This document shows positions 38,224-47,168 of a DNA stretch of 64,000 bases, piece after piece. Location of the stretch: the NCBI GenBank assembly GCA_016719395.1, contig JADJZF010000001.1:385487-449486 (forward strand), given 5' to 3'. Source of the stretch: Candidatus Amarobacter glycogenicus. GTDB taxonomy: Bacteria > Chloroflexota > Dehalococcoidia > Tepidiformales > Tepidiformaceae. A program made the position numbers and the translations under genes. A model generated the notes under the pieces. The model did not search any database and had not been told where the DNA came from. It saw nothing but the letters and a program-made list of their open reading frames with translations. Every line of letters starts with the position of its first letter. Position 1 is the first letter of the stretch.

Positions 38224-38948
38224 CAGCGCACCGCGAGGGCCGGGTCCGAGATCCCCGCGGCCGCGAAACCCGCTGCGCGGAGCTCGCAGGAGTCGCAGGC
38301 GCCGCACGGGCGGTCGAGGCCGGCGTAGCAACTCCACGTCAGTTCGAGCGGTGCACCGATGTCGTTGCCGTAGCGCACGATGTCGGCCTTGGACATCGTG
38401 ATGATCGGAGCTTCGATCCGGATGGGCACGCCGTACGCGGCACCGACCTTGCTCCCGAGTCGGATGACCTCGGTGATGGCTTGGTAGAACTCGGGCCGGC
38501 AGTCGGGATAGCCGGAGTAGTCGATGGCGTTCGCACCGACGAAGATCGCCCCTTCGAGAGTCGCGGGTGCGTTCCCCCGGCGCTCGATCGCATCGAGCAG
38601 CCAGCTTTCCAGCGCCGCGGCCGCCAGTGTCACAAAGAACGTGTTCCGCAGCGGAACGTACGTGTTTGGGATGTCCGCGGCCATGGCGCCGGGATCGCGG
38701 TTCTCCGGCAGCGGCACCGAGTGGCTGGTGAGCGAAGAAAACGAAGCGAGCCCCCCATAGAAAGAGGCGTCAACTACGGCCAGTTCGATGCCGAGCCGCT
38801 CGGCGACGGCGCGGGCCGACTGCAACTCGCGCACGTGCCGCTGGCCGTAGCCAATGCTCAGCGCGCGGACTTCGTGGCCCTGCCGCACGGCGTGTGTGGC
38901 GACCGTCGTCGAATCAAGCCCCCCGGAGAGCAGCACCATCGCATGCAC
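38223..38948 (-). CDS. queC: 7-cyano-7-deazaguanine synthase
   Basis: 241 aa from GTG 38948, which lies 6 bases after TACCTT (a -10-like box), giving the typical start MHAMVLLSGGLDSTT; ATG 38939 is a second option. The PP-loop SGGLDS binds ATP and the C-terminal zinc ligands C-x~8-CGACDSC are present in SCYAGLDRPCGACDSCELR. It makes preQ0 from the QueE product. The gene is co-transcribed with queE downstream and divergent from an acyltransferase. Confidence 0.95.
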   Translation of the reverse strand: MHAMVLLSGGLDSTTVATHAVRQGHEVRALSIGYGQRHVRELQSARAVAERLGIELAVVDASFYGGLASFSSLTSHSVPLPENRDPGAMAADIPNTYVPLRNTFFVTLAAAALESWLLDAIERRGNAPATLEGAIFVGANAIDYSGYPDCRPEFYQAITEVIRLGSKVGAAYGVPIRIEAPIITMSKADIVRYGNDIGAPLELTWSCYAGLDRPCGACDSCELRAAGFAAAGISDPALAVR

Positions 38949-39024
38949 ACGACGAAGGTAGCAGGCTTCGGCGCCGCGGGGCAGCTGGCAGGCTCGTGCC
39001 CAATGCCGGCGGTACACTCGCGAG

Positions 39025-40137
39025 ATGCAGCGCGCTTCGCTCTCGCGGCTGGATTCCTTGACCGGACTGCGGTTCTTCGCGGCATGGATGGTCCTTGTCC
39101 ACCACTTCGCGAACTTCGCGGGGTTGCCGGGGCTATGGCGCTACCAGGGTTTCGGCGCCACGGGCGTCACGTTCTTTTTCGTGCTTTCGGGCTTTGTCCT
39201 CACCTGGTCGTTCGTCCCTGGTGACACGCCACCCCGGTTCTACTGGCGGCGCTTCGCCCGCATCTGGCCGTTGCACGCTGTCACGACCGTGCTGGCACTG
39301 CCGGTGTTCTACTCCATGCGCGACGTTCCGTATGACTGGACCGCCATCGGGCTCTCCTTCCTCCTTCTGCACGCCTGGGTGCCCACCGTGACAACCTATT
39401 TCGCGGGGAACCCCGCCTCGTGGACGCTCTCCTGCGAGATGTTCTTCTACGCACTGCATCCGTTCATCGTCCGGCCGTCGCTTGCTCTGCGGCCGCCGGT
39501 ATTGGCTGTCGCGACGGCGGCAGTGCTAGCACTGGTGTTCAGCGTGGCACGCTGGTCGCCCGACTGGTTCTCTCTGCGGATCGTGGGCTGGCTGCTGTAC
39601 GTGTCGCCGCTCTTCCGCGTGGGCGAATTCGTTCTCGGGATCGGGCTGGCGGCTGCACTGAAGCGCGGCTTCCGGGTTAGGCTTGGGGTGATCCCCGCCG
39701 CGCTCCTGGTGGCGGCGTGGTTCCACGTCCACTACCAGTTGAGCGCCGACTTTCCGGCGGAACTGCAGAAACTCACGTCGCAGGCTACCTACGTTGTATT
39801 GCCGGTGCTGTACGCCGCGCTCATCGCAGCGGCCGCCCAACTCGATGTGGACGGAGCGCGCTCGTGGCTTCGTGCGAAGCCGCTTGTCCTGCTTGGACAG
39901 TGGTCCTACGCGCTGTATCTCGTCCACGCCACGATCATCTATGCATTGATCGACTCGATTGGCGTGCGCGGCAACAGCGACTGGAACGTGCTCTGGCTCC
40001 TGGGTGTTTCTTCCGTCTCCATCGCTGTTTCGGCCGGGCTGTACTACGTCGTCGAACACCCCATCGAACAGCGGTTGCGTGCGTGGCAGCGGCTTCGCAC
40101 GGTTGCCGTCGCCAGCGAGGCTGTCGAGCAGACGTAA
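39025..40137 (+). CDS. Acyltransferase 3 family membrane protein
   Basis: 370 aa with about ten helices. The N-terminus (RLDSLTGLRFFAAWMVLVHHFANF) has the usual RxDxLxGxR segment and the HH catalytic-type motif, and FFVLSGFVLTW follows. The final helices have SYALYLVHATIIY. Members O-acylate surface sugars or lipids. The start at ATG 39025 is 6 bases after TACACT (39013-39018), a leaderless layout. The target glycan is unknown; a GT4 glycosyltransferase lies at 41.3-42.6 kb. Confidence 0.92.
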   Translation: MQRASLSRLDSLTGLRFFAAWMVLVHHFANFAGLPGLWRYQGFGATGVTFFFVLSGFVLTWSFVPGDTPPRFYWRRFARIWPLHAVTTVLALPVFYSMRDVPYDWTAIGLSFLLLHAWVPTVTTYFAGNPASWTLSCEMFFYALHPFIVRPSLALRPPVLAVATAAVLALVFSVARWSPDWFSLRIVGWLLYVSPLFRVGEFVLGIGLAAALKRGFRVRLGVIPAALLVAAWFHVHYQLSADFPAELQKLTSQATYVVLPVLYAALIAAAAQLDVDGARSWLRAKPLVLLGQWSYALYLVHATIIYALIDSIGVRGNSDWNVLWLLGVSSVSIAVSAGLYYVVEHPIEQRLRAWQRLRTVAVASEAVEQT

Positions 40138-40421
40138 CCACTCGATCTACGTGAACCGTGCTCTGCGCCGGTCGCCTGCTGTCCCGCGGCATCGAGAGTT
40201 CACGGAGTATTGGTCGGGGTCATCTGCAACGAACTCGGAGTCCCAAAGCCCTGACAGGTCGCCGCCGCCACCGTCCATGGGGACGCAAAGACTCTGCTCA
40301 GGCGGATCTCGGTCCAGTTCCCGGTTGTCTCCATGACCCCGCCCTGCAGTCACTGAGTGCCAGTACCGATGGGTGTGGGCGGCGCTCCCTTTTAGGTGCC
40401 AACCGGCGTAGAGTTTAGGCG

Positions 40422-41171
40422 ATGTCTGCCGAAGCCCGCAAAGGACCGCGCTCCCGGTACCGTCTCTATGACTGGGATGCCATCGCCGGCATCTTCGCCG
40501 CCTGTGCGGCGCTGGTGCTCCACCTCTTGCACGTCATCGAAACCGATGTCCTGCTGACCATCGCGCTCGTTGCCATCGCCCTGTTGTTGTTCCGCGATCT
40601 TCGTCGCGAAGCTCAGGACGAATTGCTCGTGGAATCGGTCAAGCATAATGAAGCCACGCTGGATGGCATTCTCGCCAGGCTCGGCAAGCCCGACGTAATG
40701 CTGGTCGGCCCTCGTTCGTTGCGCTCTGCCAGCGAGGCGTTCGCCCGGGACGCGCGGGGCGAAATGGTCTGGTTCAACGTTTGCCTCCTCATGTTCCGTC
40801 CCCAGGCGTTGTTCGATGCGCTCCTGGCGCCGGCGCTGGTGAACCCCAAAGTCGTCGCTGTCCAATTCGTCCTCGACGAGTCGGAGCGCGAGGCATGGGA
40901 GACACAGGTGCTTCCTAAGGCCCAGGCGACTGGCTTCGGAGCCAAGCTGCGCGAGCCGCGCTGGGTACCGCTCAAACAGGAGGCCGTCTCTTTCATCCTC
41001 GCGGACACCGATGCAGGTTCAACCGAGGCGCACCTGAGCTTCTGGGGAGAGCCTTTTATGTCCCGGCAGCCGGGATTCGACATCCCGCGCTACGTCTTTC
41101 ATGTCCAGGCCCATTCAGATCTCGTCCCCCAGCTGATCGAAATGGAACGGCGCTACCGGGCGCCGCGCTGA
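40422..41171 (+). CDS. Hypothetical membrane-anchored protein
   Basis: 249 aa, not recognised. Two adjacent hydrophobic helices (about residues 20-40 and 44-60) anchor a soluble domain with a phospholipase-D-like or regulator-like pattern (VMLVGPRSLRSASEAFARDARGEMVWFNVCLLMFRPQALFDALLAP). No HKD motif is visible. It starts 7 bases after TAGAGT (40409-40414), so it may be leaderless. The 284 bp upstream hold no clear gene. Confidence 0.7.
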   Translation: MSAEARKGPRSRYRLYDWDAIAGIFAACAALVLHLLHVIETDVLLTIALVAIALLLFRDLRREAQDELLVESVKHNEATLDGILARLGKPDVMLVGPRSLRSASEAFARDARGEMVWFNVCLLMFRPQALFDALLAPALVNPKVVAVQFVLDESEREAWETQVLPKAQATGFGAKLREPRWVPLKQEAVSFILADTDAGSTEAHLSFWGEPFMSRQPGFDIPRYVFHVQAHSDLVPQLIEMERRYRAPR

Positions 41172-41341
41172 CAGTCCGGTGCTCTGCACTGCCGTCCCGC
41201 CGCGCCGCTTCATGTCCTTCCGGACCGTCTCCAAGCCTGCTAGATCCGCCGCTGTCGTTGTCTCCACTTCGCCCGGAGGGGCATCGAGTTCCGGGCTCCC
41301 GTCCAATTCATGTCCGGCCCCGACTCCCGGGGGAGTTACGG

Positions 41342-42616
41342 TCAGCGCGCGAGGATGGCGGCTTCCCAGGCTTCCTTTCCGAAGCCCCCTGCGTCTTCCT
41401 GTATCACGCGGCCGCGCATGTGCCGCTCCCGCGCGGCGTCGTATACATCGGCGATGTGAAGCCCGACGGTGCTCCAGCGGAAGCGCTCGACTGAGCGTTG
41501 GGCGGCCCGGCTGAAGTTCGCCCGGAGTTCTGGGTTGCCCAGGAGGACTTCGAGCTTTTCGGCGAACGGGCCGGGGCAGCGCCACGGGATCAAGTAGCCG
41601 GTGACGCCATCGATCACCGTCGAAACAAGCCCACCCACACGTGATGCAACCACCGGGGTCCCGCACGCCATGGCTTCGACCGCTACCAGCCCGAAGCTCT
41701 CGTAGTAGCTCGGCACCACGCAGACGTCCGCAGCCGAGTAGTACCACGGGAGCGCATCGTGGGAGACGGCGCCTTCGAAGCGGACGTTCGCGCTGATCCC
41801 GGTGGCGGCGGCCTGGGCCTCCAGCTCTGCGCGCATGCTCGCGGCCCGTTCATCGCCGCCAACGATGAGGAGCGTGAAGTCGCGCCGTTCGAGTTCCGCG
41901 ACGGCATCGACGAGGATTTCGACGCCCTTCAGTTTCTCCAGACGGCCTACCCAGAGCAGGACAGGGGCTTCCGCCGGCAGATCGAGCCGCTCCCGGGCGA
42001 TGGAGCGGTCCCGTGGCTGAAAGAGTTCCAGGTCGACGCCGCAAGGCACCGTGTGCATGGCTGCCGGGTCGGCCCCGTAGTACCGCTCGAGGAGGAGCCG
42101 CTCGTGGCTGCTTGCAGTGACGATGGCGGTGGCGCGGCGCGCGATGGTGCGTTCGTGCCGGATGCGGAGCTTCGGCTCCTCTTCGCCGAAACGCGCCCGG
42201 TTCTTCACTTCTCCAAGGGTGTGGAACATCACCACATGGGGCAGGTCGAGTTCGCGGGCAAGGAGGGTGCCGGCCCAGCCGCTCTGCCAGTAGTGCGAGT
42301 GGATCACGTCGTAACCGCCCGGCTGCTCCTCTGCGAAGCGCTTCATGTTCCGGTGGAACTCCGGGAGATGGCCGACGATCTCTTCCTTCTCGATCGGCGT
42401 CGGCGGGCCGGCTTCTATCCGGACAAGGCGCAGGTTCGGCGCGACTTGCTCGACGCGCGGTAACTCGCCGTCCAGCCGCGTGAAAATATCGACCTCGTAT
42501 CCCAGGCGCGCGAGCTCCCGGGAGAGTTCGAGGACATAGACGTTCATGCCGCCGGTCTCGCGGCCGCCGAGCGGCGCGAGCGGACTGGTGTGGGCCGAAA
42601 CCTGGGCGATGCGCAT
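41342..42616 (-). CDS. Family 4 glycosyltransferase (MshA/sucrose-phosphate-synthase-like)
   Basis: 424 aa. The N-terminal GGRETGGMNVYVLELSRELARLGYEVDIFTR is the signature of MshA-type GT4 enzymes, and the C-terminal half has LLWVGRLEKLKGVEILVDA and the EX7E nucleotide-sugar motif in YYESFGLVAVEAMACGTPVVAS. It transfers a sugar from a nucleotide donor in the cytoplasm; the acceptor is not known (inositol phosphate in MshA, fructose-6-phosphate in SPS). It is divergent from the nitrilase. Confidence 0.93.
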   Translation of the reverse strand: MRIAQVSAHTSPLAPLGGRETGGMNVYVLELSRELARLGYEVDIFTRLDGELPRVEQVAPNLRLVRIEAGPPTPIEKEEIVGHLPEFHRNMKRFAEEQPGGYDVIHSHYWQSGWAGTLLARELDLPHVVMFHTLGEVKNRARFGEEEPKLRIRHERTIARRATAIVTASSHERLLLERYYGADPAAMHTVPCGVDLELFQPRDRSIARERLDLPAEAPVLLWVGRLEKLKGVEILVDAVAELERRDFTLLIVGGDERAASMRAELEAQAAATGISANVRFEGAVSHDALPWYYSAADVCVVPSYYESFGLVAVEAMACGTPVVASRVGGLVSTVIDGVTGYLIPWRCPGPFAEKLEVLLGNPELRANFSRAAQRSVERFRWSTVGLHIADVYDAARERHMRGRVIQEDAGGFGKEAWEAAILAR

Positions 42617-42724
42617 TCCGGTCGTTCTAGCTCCGTGGGTGGCCCCGGTTCAGGCGGGGAAGATCCATTGTGCAGGATCGCGTCGCGCGCCACCACGGGC
42701 CGTCCAACTCGTTACCATTGTCCG

Positions 42725-44275
42725 ATGCAACCGTTCCGCATCGCGCTCTGCCAGGTCCGCGCCGGCGATATCGAGGAACCCGAGCACAACCTCCAGAACA
42801 TCCTGCACGCCCTCGATGCGGCCGGCGAAGCCGGAGCCCAGCTCGTCGTCTTGCCGGAGTGCTCCTATCCGGCCTACTACCTCAAGAATGCGAGCCCGTA
42901 CGAACGCGCCGACGTCCGTGACTTCGAGGAAGTCTCAGCCCTGTTCGCCGACGCCGCTCGGCGCCACGGCTATTGGCTTGCCGCCGGGATGGCTGTGCCC
43001 CACTCCCACGGGAAGCTCACCAACAGCGCCGTTGTCTTCGGTCCGGACGGCGAGGGCCGAGGGCGGTACGACAAGAGCTTCCTCTGGCACTTCGATAGCA
43101 ACTGGTTCGAACGCGGTCGCGAGTTCCCGGTTTGGGATGCAGGGTTCGCGCGCTTCGGTGCGCTCATTTGCGCTGACGGCCGCCAGCCCGAGATTGCGCG
43201 CTCGCTCGCGCTTCATGGCGCCGAAGTCATCCTCGACCTTACGGCCTGGGTTTCGTCCGGCCGCGAGTCAGCGCAGCTTTCAAACACGCAGTGCGAGTAC
43301 TTCATGCCGGTCAGGGCGTTCGAGAACGGCGTCTGGGTTGCCGCCGCCGACAAGTGGGGAACCGAGGCCGGCTCCATCGTGTATGCCGGGCGCTCGCTCG
43401 TTATCGACCCTTCCGGCGTCACGCGGGTCTGCGCCCCAAGTGACGAAGAGTCGGTGGTCGTCTACGACCTGGAGCCGATGGGCGTCGACATCGTCCCGAG
43501 GCGCCCTGCCCTCTACCGGACGCTCGGCGAGCCGGCGGTCGGGCAACCGACTATGAAGGTGCTTTCGGAGCCGCTTGTCCCGGCGCTGGCGAACCGTCGG
43601 GTCGCTGTAGTCCCCTCGAACGGTACGTTCAACGCCAGCACCATTGCCGCGAGGTACCGTGAACTCCGTGCCCAGGACGCAGACCTCGTGGTTTTCGGCG
43701 GCGAAGATGGCCCGGAAGGATGGCAGGTCGAACTGCCTGCCCTCGAAGCCGCCGTCCGCGAGGCTGGAGGAGCGCTCGTGCTCGGAGTCGCCACGACCGG
43801 CTGTTCCGCGCACCAGTCGACTGTCCTGATCACGCCGGAAGCAACGATCGAACATAACGCCACGCACGGGCGGGGTATTCAGCTCGGAGCCGCGCCTTCG
43901 CCGGTCGTCCCGACGCCCGTCGGAAATGTCGCGCTGATGTGTGGGGACGAAGGGTTCGTCCCCGAGGTCGCCCGGTGCCTCATGCTCGCAGGGGCCGACC
44001 TCGTCGCCTGGGCGGCTTTCCGCCCCCACCCGATGCTCGACGCCATCGTTCGGACGCGCGCGGACGAGAACCGGATCTTTGTCGCGGCAGCGTGGGAAGA
44101 CGCAGCGGTCGTCGCTGGCCCGACCGGCGCGCTGCTGGCGGTTTCGCCGCGCGGCAGCGGCGTAGCCATGACGGCGACCGTGAACAAAGCGCTCTCGAGG
44201 ATGAAGGAGATGGCCCCGGGGACGGACGTCGTGCGGAATCGCTTGCCCGAAGCCTACGGCGCGCTGCTCCGCTAA
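42725..44275 (+). CDS. Tandem nitrilase/amidase fusion
   Basis: 516 aa. Domain 1 (residues 1-260) has the nitrilase triad E45 (LPECS), K117 (RYDKSFLWH) and C149 (LICADGRQPE). Domain 2 (290-516) repeats the fold with E327 (GGEDG) and C406 (MCGDEG), but has no Lys at the expected place (NATHGRG) and is probably inactive. ATG 42725 is 6 bases after TACCAT (42713-42718). Carbon-nitrogen hydrolases of this type act on amides or nitriles; the substrate is unknown. It is divergent from the glycosyltransferase and convergent with the transglycosylase. Confidence 0.9.
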   Translation: MQPFRIALCQVRAGDIEEPEHNLQNILHALDAAGEAGAQLVVLPECSYPAYYLKNASPYERADVRDFEEVSALFADAARRHGYWLAAGMAVPHSHGKLTNSAVVFGPDGEGRGRYDKSFLWHFDSNWFERGREFPVWDAGFARFGALICADGRQPEIARSLALHGAEVILDLTAWVSSGRESAQLSNTQCEYFMPVRAFENGVWVAAADKWGTEAGSIVYAGRSLVIDPSGVTRVCAPSDEESVVVYDLEPMGVDIVPRRPALYRTLGEPAVGQPTMKVLSEPLVPALANRRVAVVPSNGTFNASTIAARYRELRAQDADLVVFGGEDGPEGWQVELPALEAAVREAGGALVLGVATTGCSAHQSTVLITPEATIEHNATHGRGIQLGAAPSPVVPTPVGNVALMCGDEGFVPEVARCLMLAGADLVAWAAFRPHPMLDAIVRTRADENRIFVAAAWEDAAVVAGPTGALLAVSPRGSGVAMTATVNKALSRMKEMAPGTDVVRNRLPEAYGALLR

Positions 44276-44278
44276 GTC

Positions 44279-45121
44279 CTAGCGGAATTCGCTCGCGAGC
44301 GAGAGGACGTTCTCGATGTACTGGTACGTGTCCTCGAACATCCCGTTGATCTCGATGCTGCGCCAGCCCTGGTAGTAGAAGGCGAGAGCCAGTTCCACGT
44401 CCCAATCGGCCTGGGCCAGCATATGCGCGAAGACCGCCGTACCCAGGCGGACGTTGTCTTCAGTGCTTGTCCGCCAGTTCGTCGCGTCGGGCGCCAGGTA
44501 TTCCAGCCCCCATTCGGCCGTGGGCGCCATCAGCTGCATCACGCCCACCGCACCGACATGGCTGGTCATCGACTGGTTCCATCCGCTTTCGAGCCAGGCG
44601 AGTCCGAGGATCAGCGACTGGTCGACACCGAATTCGTTCGCCGCCGCCCGGAGGATCCATTCGGTTTCGCCCCGGCTCAGCGGCGCCGGGGCGTAGTGCG
44701 ACATCGGCAACGAGAGTTCCTGTCCCTCGTAGATGTAGTCGGCGTCCTCGAGTCCATTTCGTTCGAGCAAGGCGGCCAGGGTGAAACCGTAGTCATCGGC
44801 TATGGAGGAAAGGGTCTCGCCAGCAACCACCACGTGCACACGCTCGGTCGGCGGCGCCACGGCCGGTCCGCCGTCGCCAATGGTCAGGACCTGGCCGGCG
44901 AAGATCCGGTCCGGGTCGTCGATGCCGTTAGCCCTGGCCAGGGTCTCCGCGCTGACGCCGTACTGCTCGGCGATCGTTGAAAGCGTGTCGCCAGTCTGGA
45001 CGGTGTGCGTCTGGGCGTAGACGAGTGAGACCGGCAGCGCGGCAGCAAGCACCAGCATGGCCATAAGGCCGCGCCGGAACGCTCCTCCCGTCGCCACCGG
45101 ATGCGGGGTGTCCGGTAGCAT
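44279..45121 (-). CDS. LysM-SLT lytic transglycosylase
   Basis: 280 aa from ATG 45121; the frame is open upstream but overlaps the kinase gene. A signal peptide (about residues 15-36) leads into LysM 1 (38-81) and LysM 2 (95-138), which bind peptidoglycan, then a soluble lytic transglycosylase domain (from ~153) with the catalytic Glu in AWLESGW (E178) and GVMQLM. It should cleave glycan strands outside the membrane. Its stop is 3 bp from the convergent nitrilase stop. Confidence 0.92.
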   Translation of the reverse strand: MLPDTPHPVATGGAFRRGLMAMLVLAAALPVSLVYAQTHTVQTGDTLSTIAEQYGVSAETLARANGIDDPDRIFAGQVLTIGDGGPAVAPPTERVHVVVAGETLSSIADDYGFTLAALLERNGLEDADYIYEGQELSLPMSHYAPAPLSRGETEWILRAAANEFGVDQSLILGLAWLESGWNQSMTSHVGAVGVMQLMAPTAEWGLEYLAPDATNWRTSTEDNVRLGTAVFAHMLAQADWDVELALAFYYQGWRSIEINGMFEDTYQYIENVLSLASEFR

Positions 45122-45167
45122 AGGTCGTTGATAATCGACGATCTTTATCGTCAAGCGCAACCCCGGG

Positions 45168-47030
45168 TCAGGTCGCTGGCAAGAGCAGCCGGACGGTACA
45201 ACCGGCGGGGGACGCCCGGATTTCGACGAATCCGTGATGGGCTCCCATGATCCCGGCGGTCGCTGGCAATCCGAGCCCGCGTCCCGCCGCCCGGGTGCTC
45301 GCGAACGGCTCGAACAACCGGCCCGCGACTTCCGCAGCGATGCCAGGTCCATCATCGGCAATCTCGATCACCACATACCTGCCTTGTGGCGGCCGTCCGG
45401 GTGCGTAGGTCGCTCCGGCCTCGGCGATGAAATCCGTCTTCATGGCAGTCGACGCGCGTACCGTACTGCCGGCTTCGAGGGCATTCGTCAGCACGTTCGC
45501 GACCGCCTGTGCCAGGGTCCCGGTGTCGGCGAGCAGTTGCGGCAGGCCCGGCGCGAGGTCGCTGGTTACCCGCCGCCGCTCACCGGGAGGGAGTTGCTCC
45601 AGCACGGTTTCCACTTCTGCCGAGATGTCTACCTGCAGAAGCGCGTGGCGCCCGTGTCCACTCAGGGCAAGCAGGTCCCGCACAAGGCTCGTGGCGTCGG
45701 AGGCCGAGTTCACGATTTCCCTGAGGCTCTCGGCGCTCTCTTCCGGGAAGCCTTCCGAAAGCCCGGCGAGGTAGGCGTTCCCCACGATCGACGCCAGGGA
45801 GTTGTTGATCTTGTGTGCAACACCGGCGGCGAGGGACTGGAACGCTTCCGCCGTCCGCGATGCAATGATGGCTTTTGCCGCCGCGCGCTCCTCGCTAAGG
45901 TCCCGGTAGAACGATGCCCTGCCCAGGACCTGGCCTCTTGAGTCGCGAAGCTGCTTGGCGTGGAGACCAAGCGTCCGGCCATCGGCCATCGCCAGTTCGC
46001 CCTCGAACAGTGCGGCATGGTCTGGCAGAAGCGCCTGCGAAACGGCAAGCAGTTCTCCTCCACCCAGGACTCGCGGCGCCAGCTCTCGAAGGCGCTCGTC
46101 CGCAGACAGCCTGGTCCACGGCTCACCGACATCCCACATGTCGAGGAATCGCGCGTTGCAGTGGATCACGTTGCCCTCGGGGTCGACCACCACAATGCCT
46201 TCGGGCGAATGGGTCGACACCGAGGCGAGAAGGCTCGCGGCCGCACGTGCCTTCTTGTCGGCGTTCGCCTGCTCGGTGACATCGCGCGTGGTGTAGCTGA
46301 ATCCGAACGGGGTCACTCCGTCGAGTGAGAGCGTTGAAGACCGCACTTCGAGGACCGTGTGGTTCGACATCTCCAGGACCACCATGTGCGGCGAACCGGG
46401 CTGATGCCGCACAAGCGTGAAGAAGTCGAGGAGGGCGCTGGGATCGGTCAGCCGCGTCCGGGTGATCGCCCAGCGATCCTTGAACGGACGCCGGAGGTCG
46501 GCTTCGGAGAGCCCCCAGTGATCGAGGTACCGGCAGTTCACGTAGAGCGTGTTCCCCCTGCCATCGACGACGAGTTCGCCGTCGGGGGAGTCATCGAAGA
46601 TCGCGCGGAGGATGGTGTGGGTCTGCTTTGCCGAGGGACTCACGGAGATCGGCGTCACACCCGCGTAAGCGCGCAGCCCACCGTCGCCGGTCTCTACCTC
46701 AATCGTCCAGAAGCGGACCCTGGTCAGGCCTCGGCCCGGGATGACGACGTCGGCCTCTCCTGTTGCCGTCCCCTGAGCGATGCGCTCGGCCCGGATCTGA
46801 AGCTGTTGGCTCTCCCCGTCTGAAAGCAAGGTCGCGATGTCGCTCGCAAGGAACTCAGCCCTGCCCATCCGCATCAGCTCAAGCATGGGCCCGTTGACGT
46901 CGAGCATCGCGCCGTAGCCATCGGTGATGAACATCGCCTCGGTGGTCCGGGCAAAGAGCAATTCGAAGCGGCGCAAAAGTCGCTGTTCGACACCGCCCAC
47001 GTTGGTGCTGGTGGCAACCGGCTGGCTCAA
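45168..47030 (-). CDS. Multi-PAS sensor histidine kinase
   Basis: 620 aa, probably from TTG 47030. Two or three PAS domains (for example DDSPDGELVVDGRGNTLYVNCRYLDHW and SPEGIVVVDPEGNVIHCNARFLDMW) precede a dimerisation/phosphorylation helix, AAGVAHKINNSLASI, of the NtrB/HPK4 type with His-Lys in place of His-Glu. The ATPase part has the N-box VLTNALEA and the G-boxes DDGPGI and GRGLGL. No transmembrane helix is visible, so it is a soluble sensor. Its response regulator is not adjacent; the kinase-regulator pair just upstream is separate. Confidence 0.88.
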   Translation of the reverse strand: MSQPVATSTNVGGVEQRLLRRFELLFARTTEAMFITDGYGAMLDVNGPMLELMRMGRAEFLASDIATLLSDGESQQLQIRAERIAQGTATGEADVVIPGRGLTRVRFWTIEVETGDGGLRAYAGVTPISVSPSAKQTHTILRAIFDDSPDGELVVDGRGNTLYVNCRYLDHWGLSEADLRRPFKDRWAITRTRLTDPSALLDFFTLVRHQPGSPHMVVLEMSNHTVLEVRSSTLSLDGVTPFGFSYTTRDVTEQANADKKARAAASLLASVSTHSPEGIVVVDPEGNVIHCNARFLDMWDVGEPWTRLSADERLRELAPRVLGGGELLAVSQALLPDHAALFEGELAMADGRTLGLHAKQLRDSRGQVLGRASFYRDLSEERAAAKAIIASRTAEAFQSLAAGVAHKINNSLASIVGNAYLAGLSEGFPEESAESLREIVNSASDATSLVRDLLALSGHGRHALLQVDISAEVETVLEQLPPGERRRVTSDLAPGLPQLLADTGTLAQAVANVLTNALEAGSTVRASTAMKTDFIAEAGATYAPGRPPQGRYVVIEIADDGPGIAAEVAGRLFEPFASTRAAGRGLGLPATAGIMGAHHGFVEIRASPAGCTVRLLLPAT

Positions 47031-47168
47031 GGGTTCGCACCCGGTGGGTTGGTTTCCCGCCCGCCTGTTGGCTCCCGTTAACGTATTGCGAACGCGGGAT
47101 CCAGGGAATCAGGGATCTCCCGGATCGGAAGCCTCACACTCGGCACCGTTCTTCGTGCCCGGAATTGA

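Noticed and set aside
40277..40288. GGGGACGCAAAG resembles part of the c-di-GMP-I riboswitch
   Set aside because: The other required parts, such as the ACAGGGCAAACC helix and the GGUAGG tetraloop receptor, are missing nearby.
40147..40353. 68-residue minus-strand frame between acyltransferase and the membrane protein
   Set aside because: No ribosome-binding site, no similarity, and it is in a gap without other signals.
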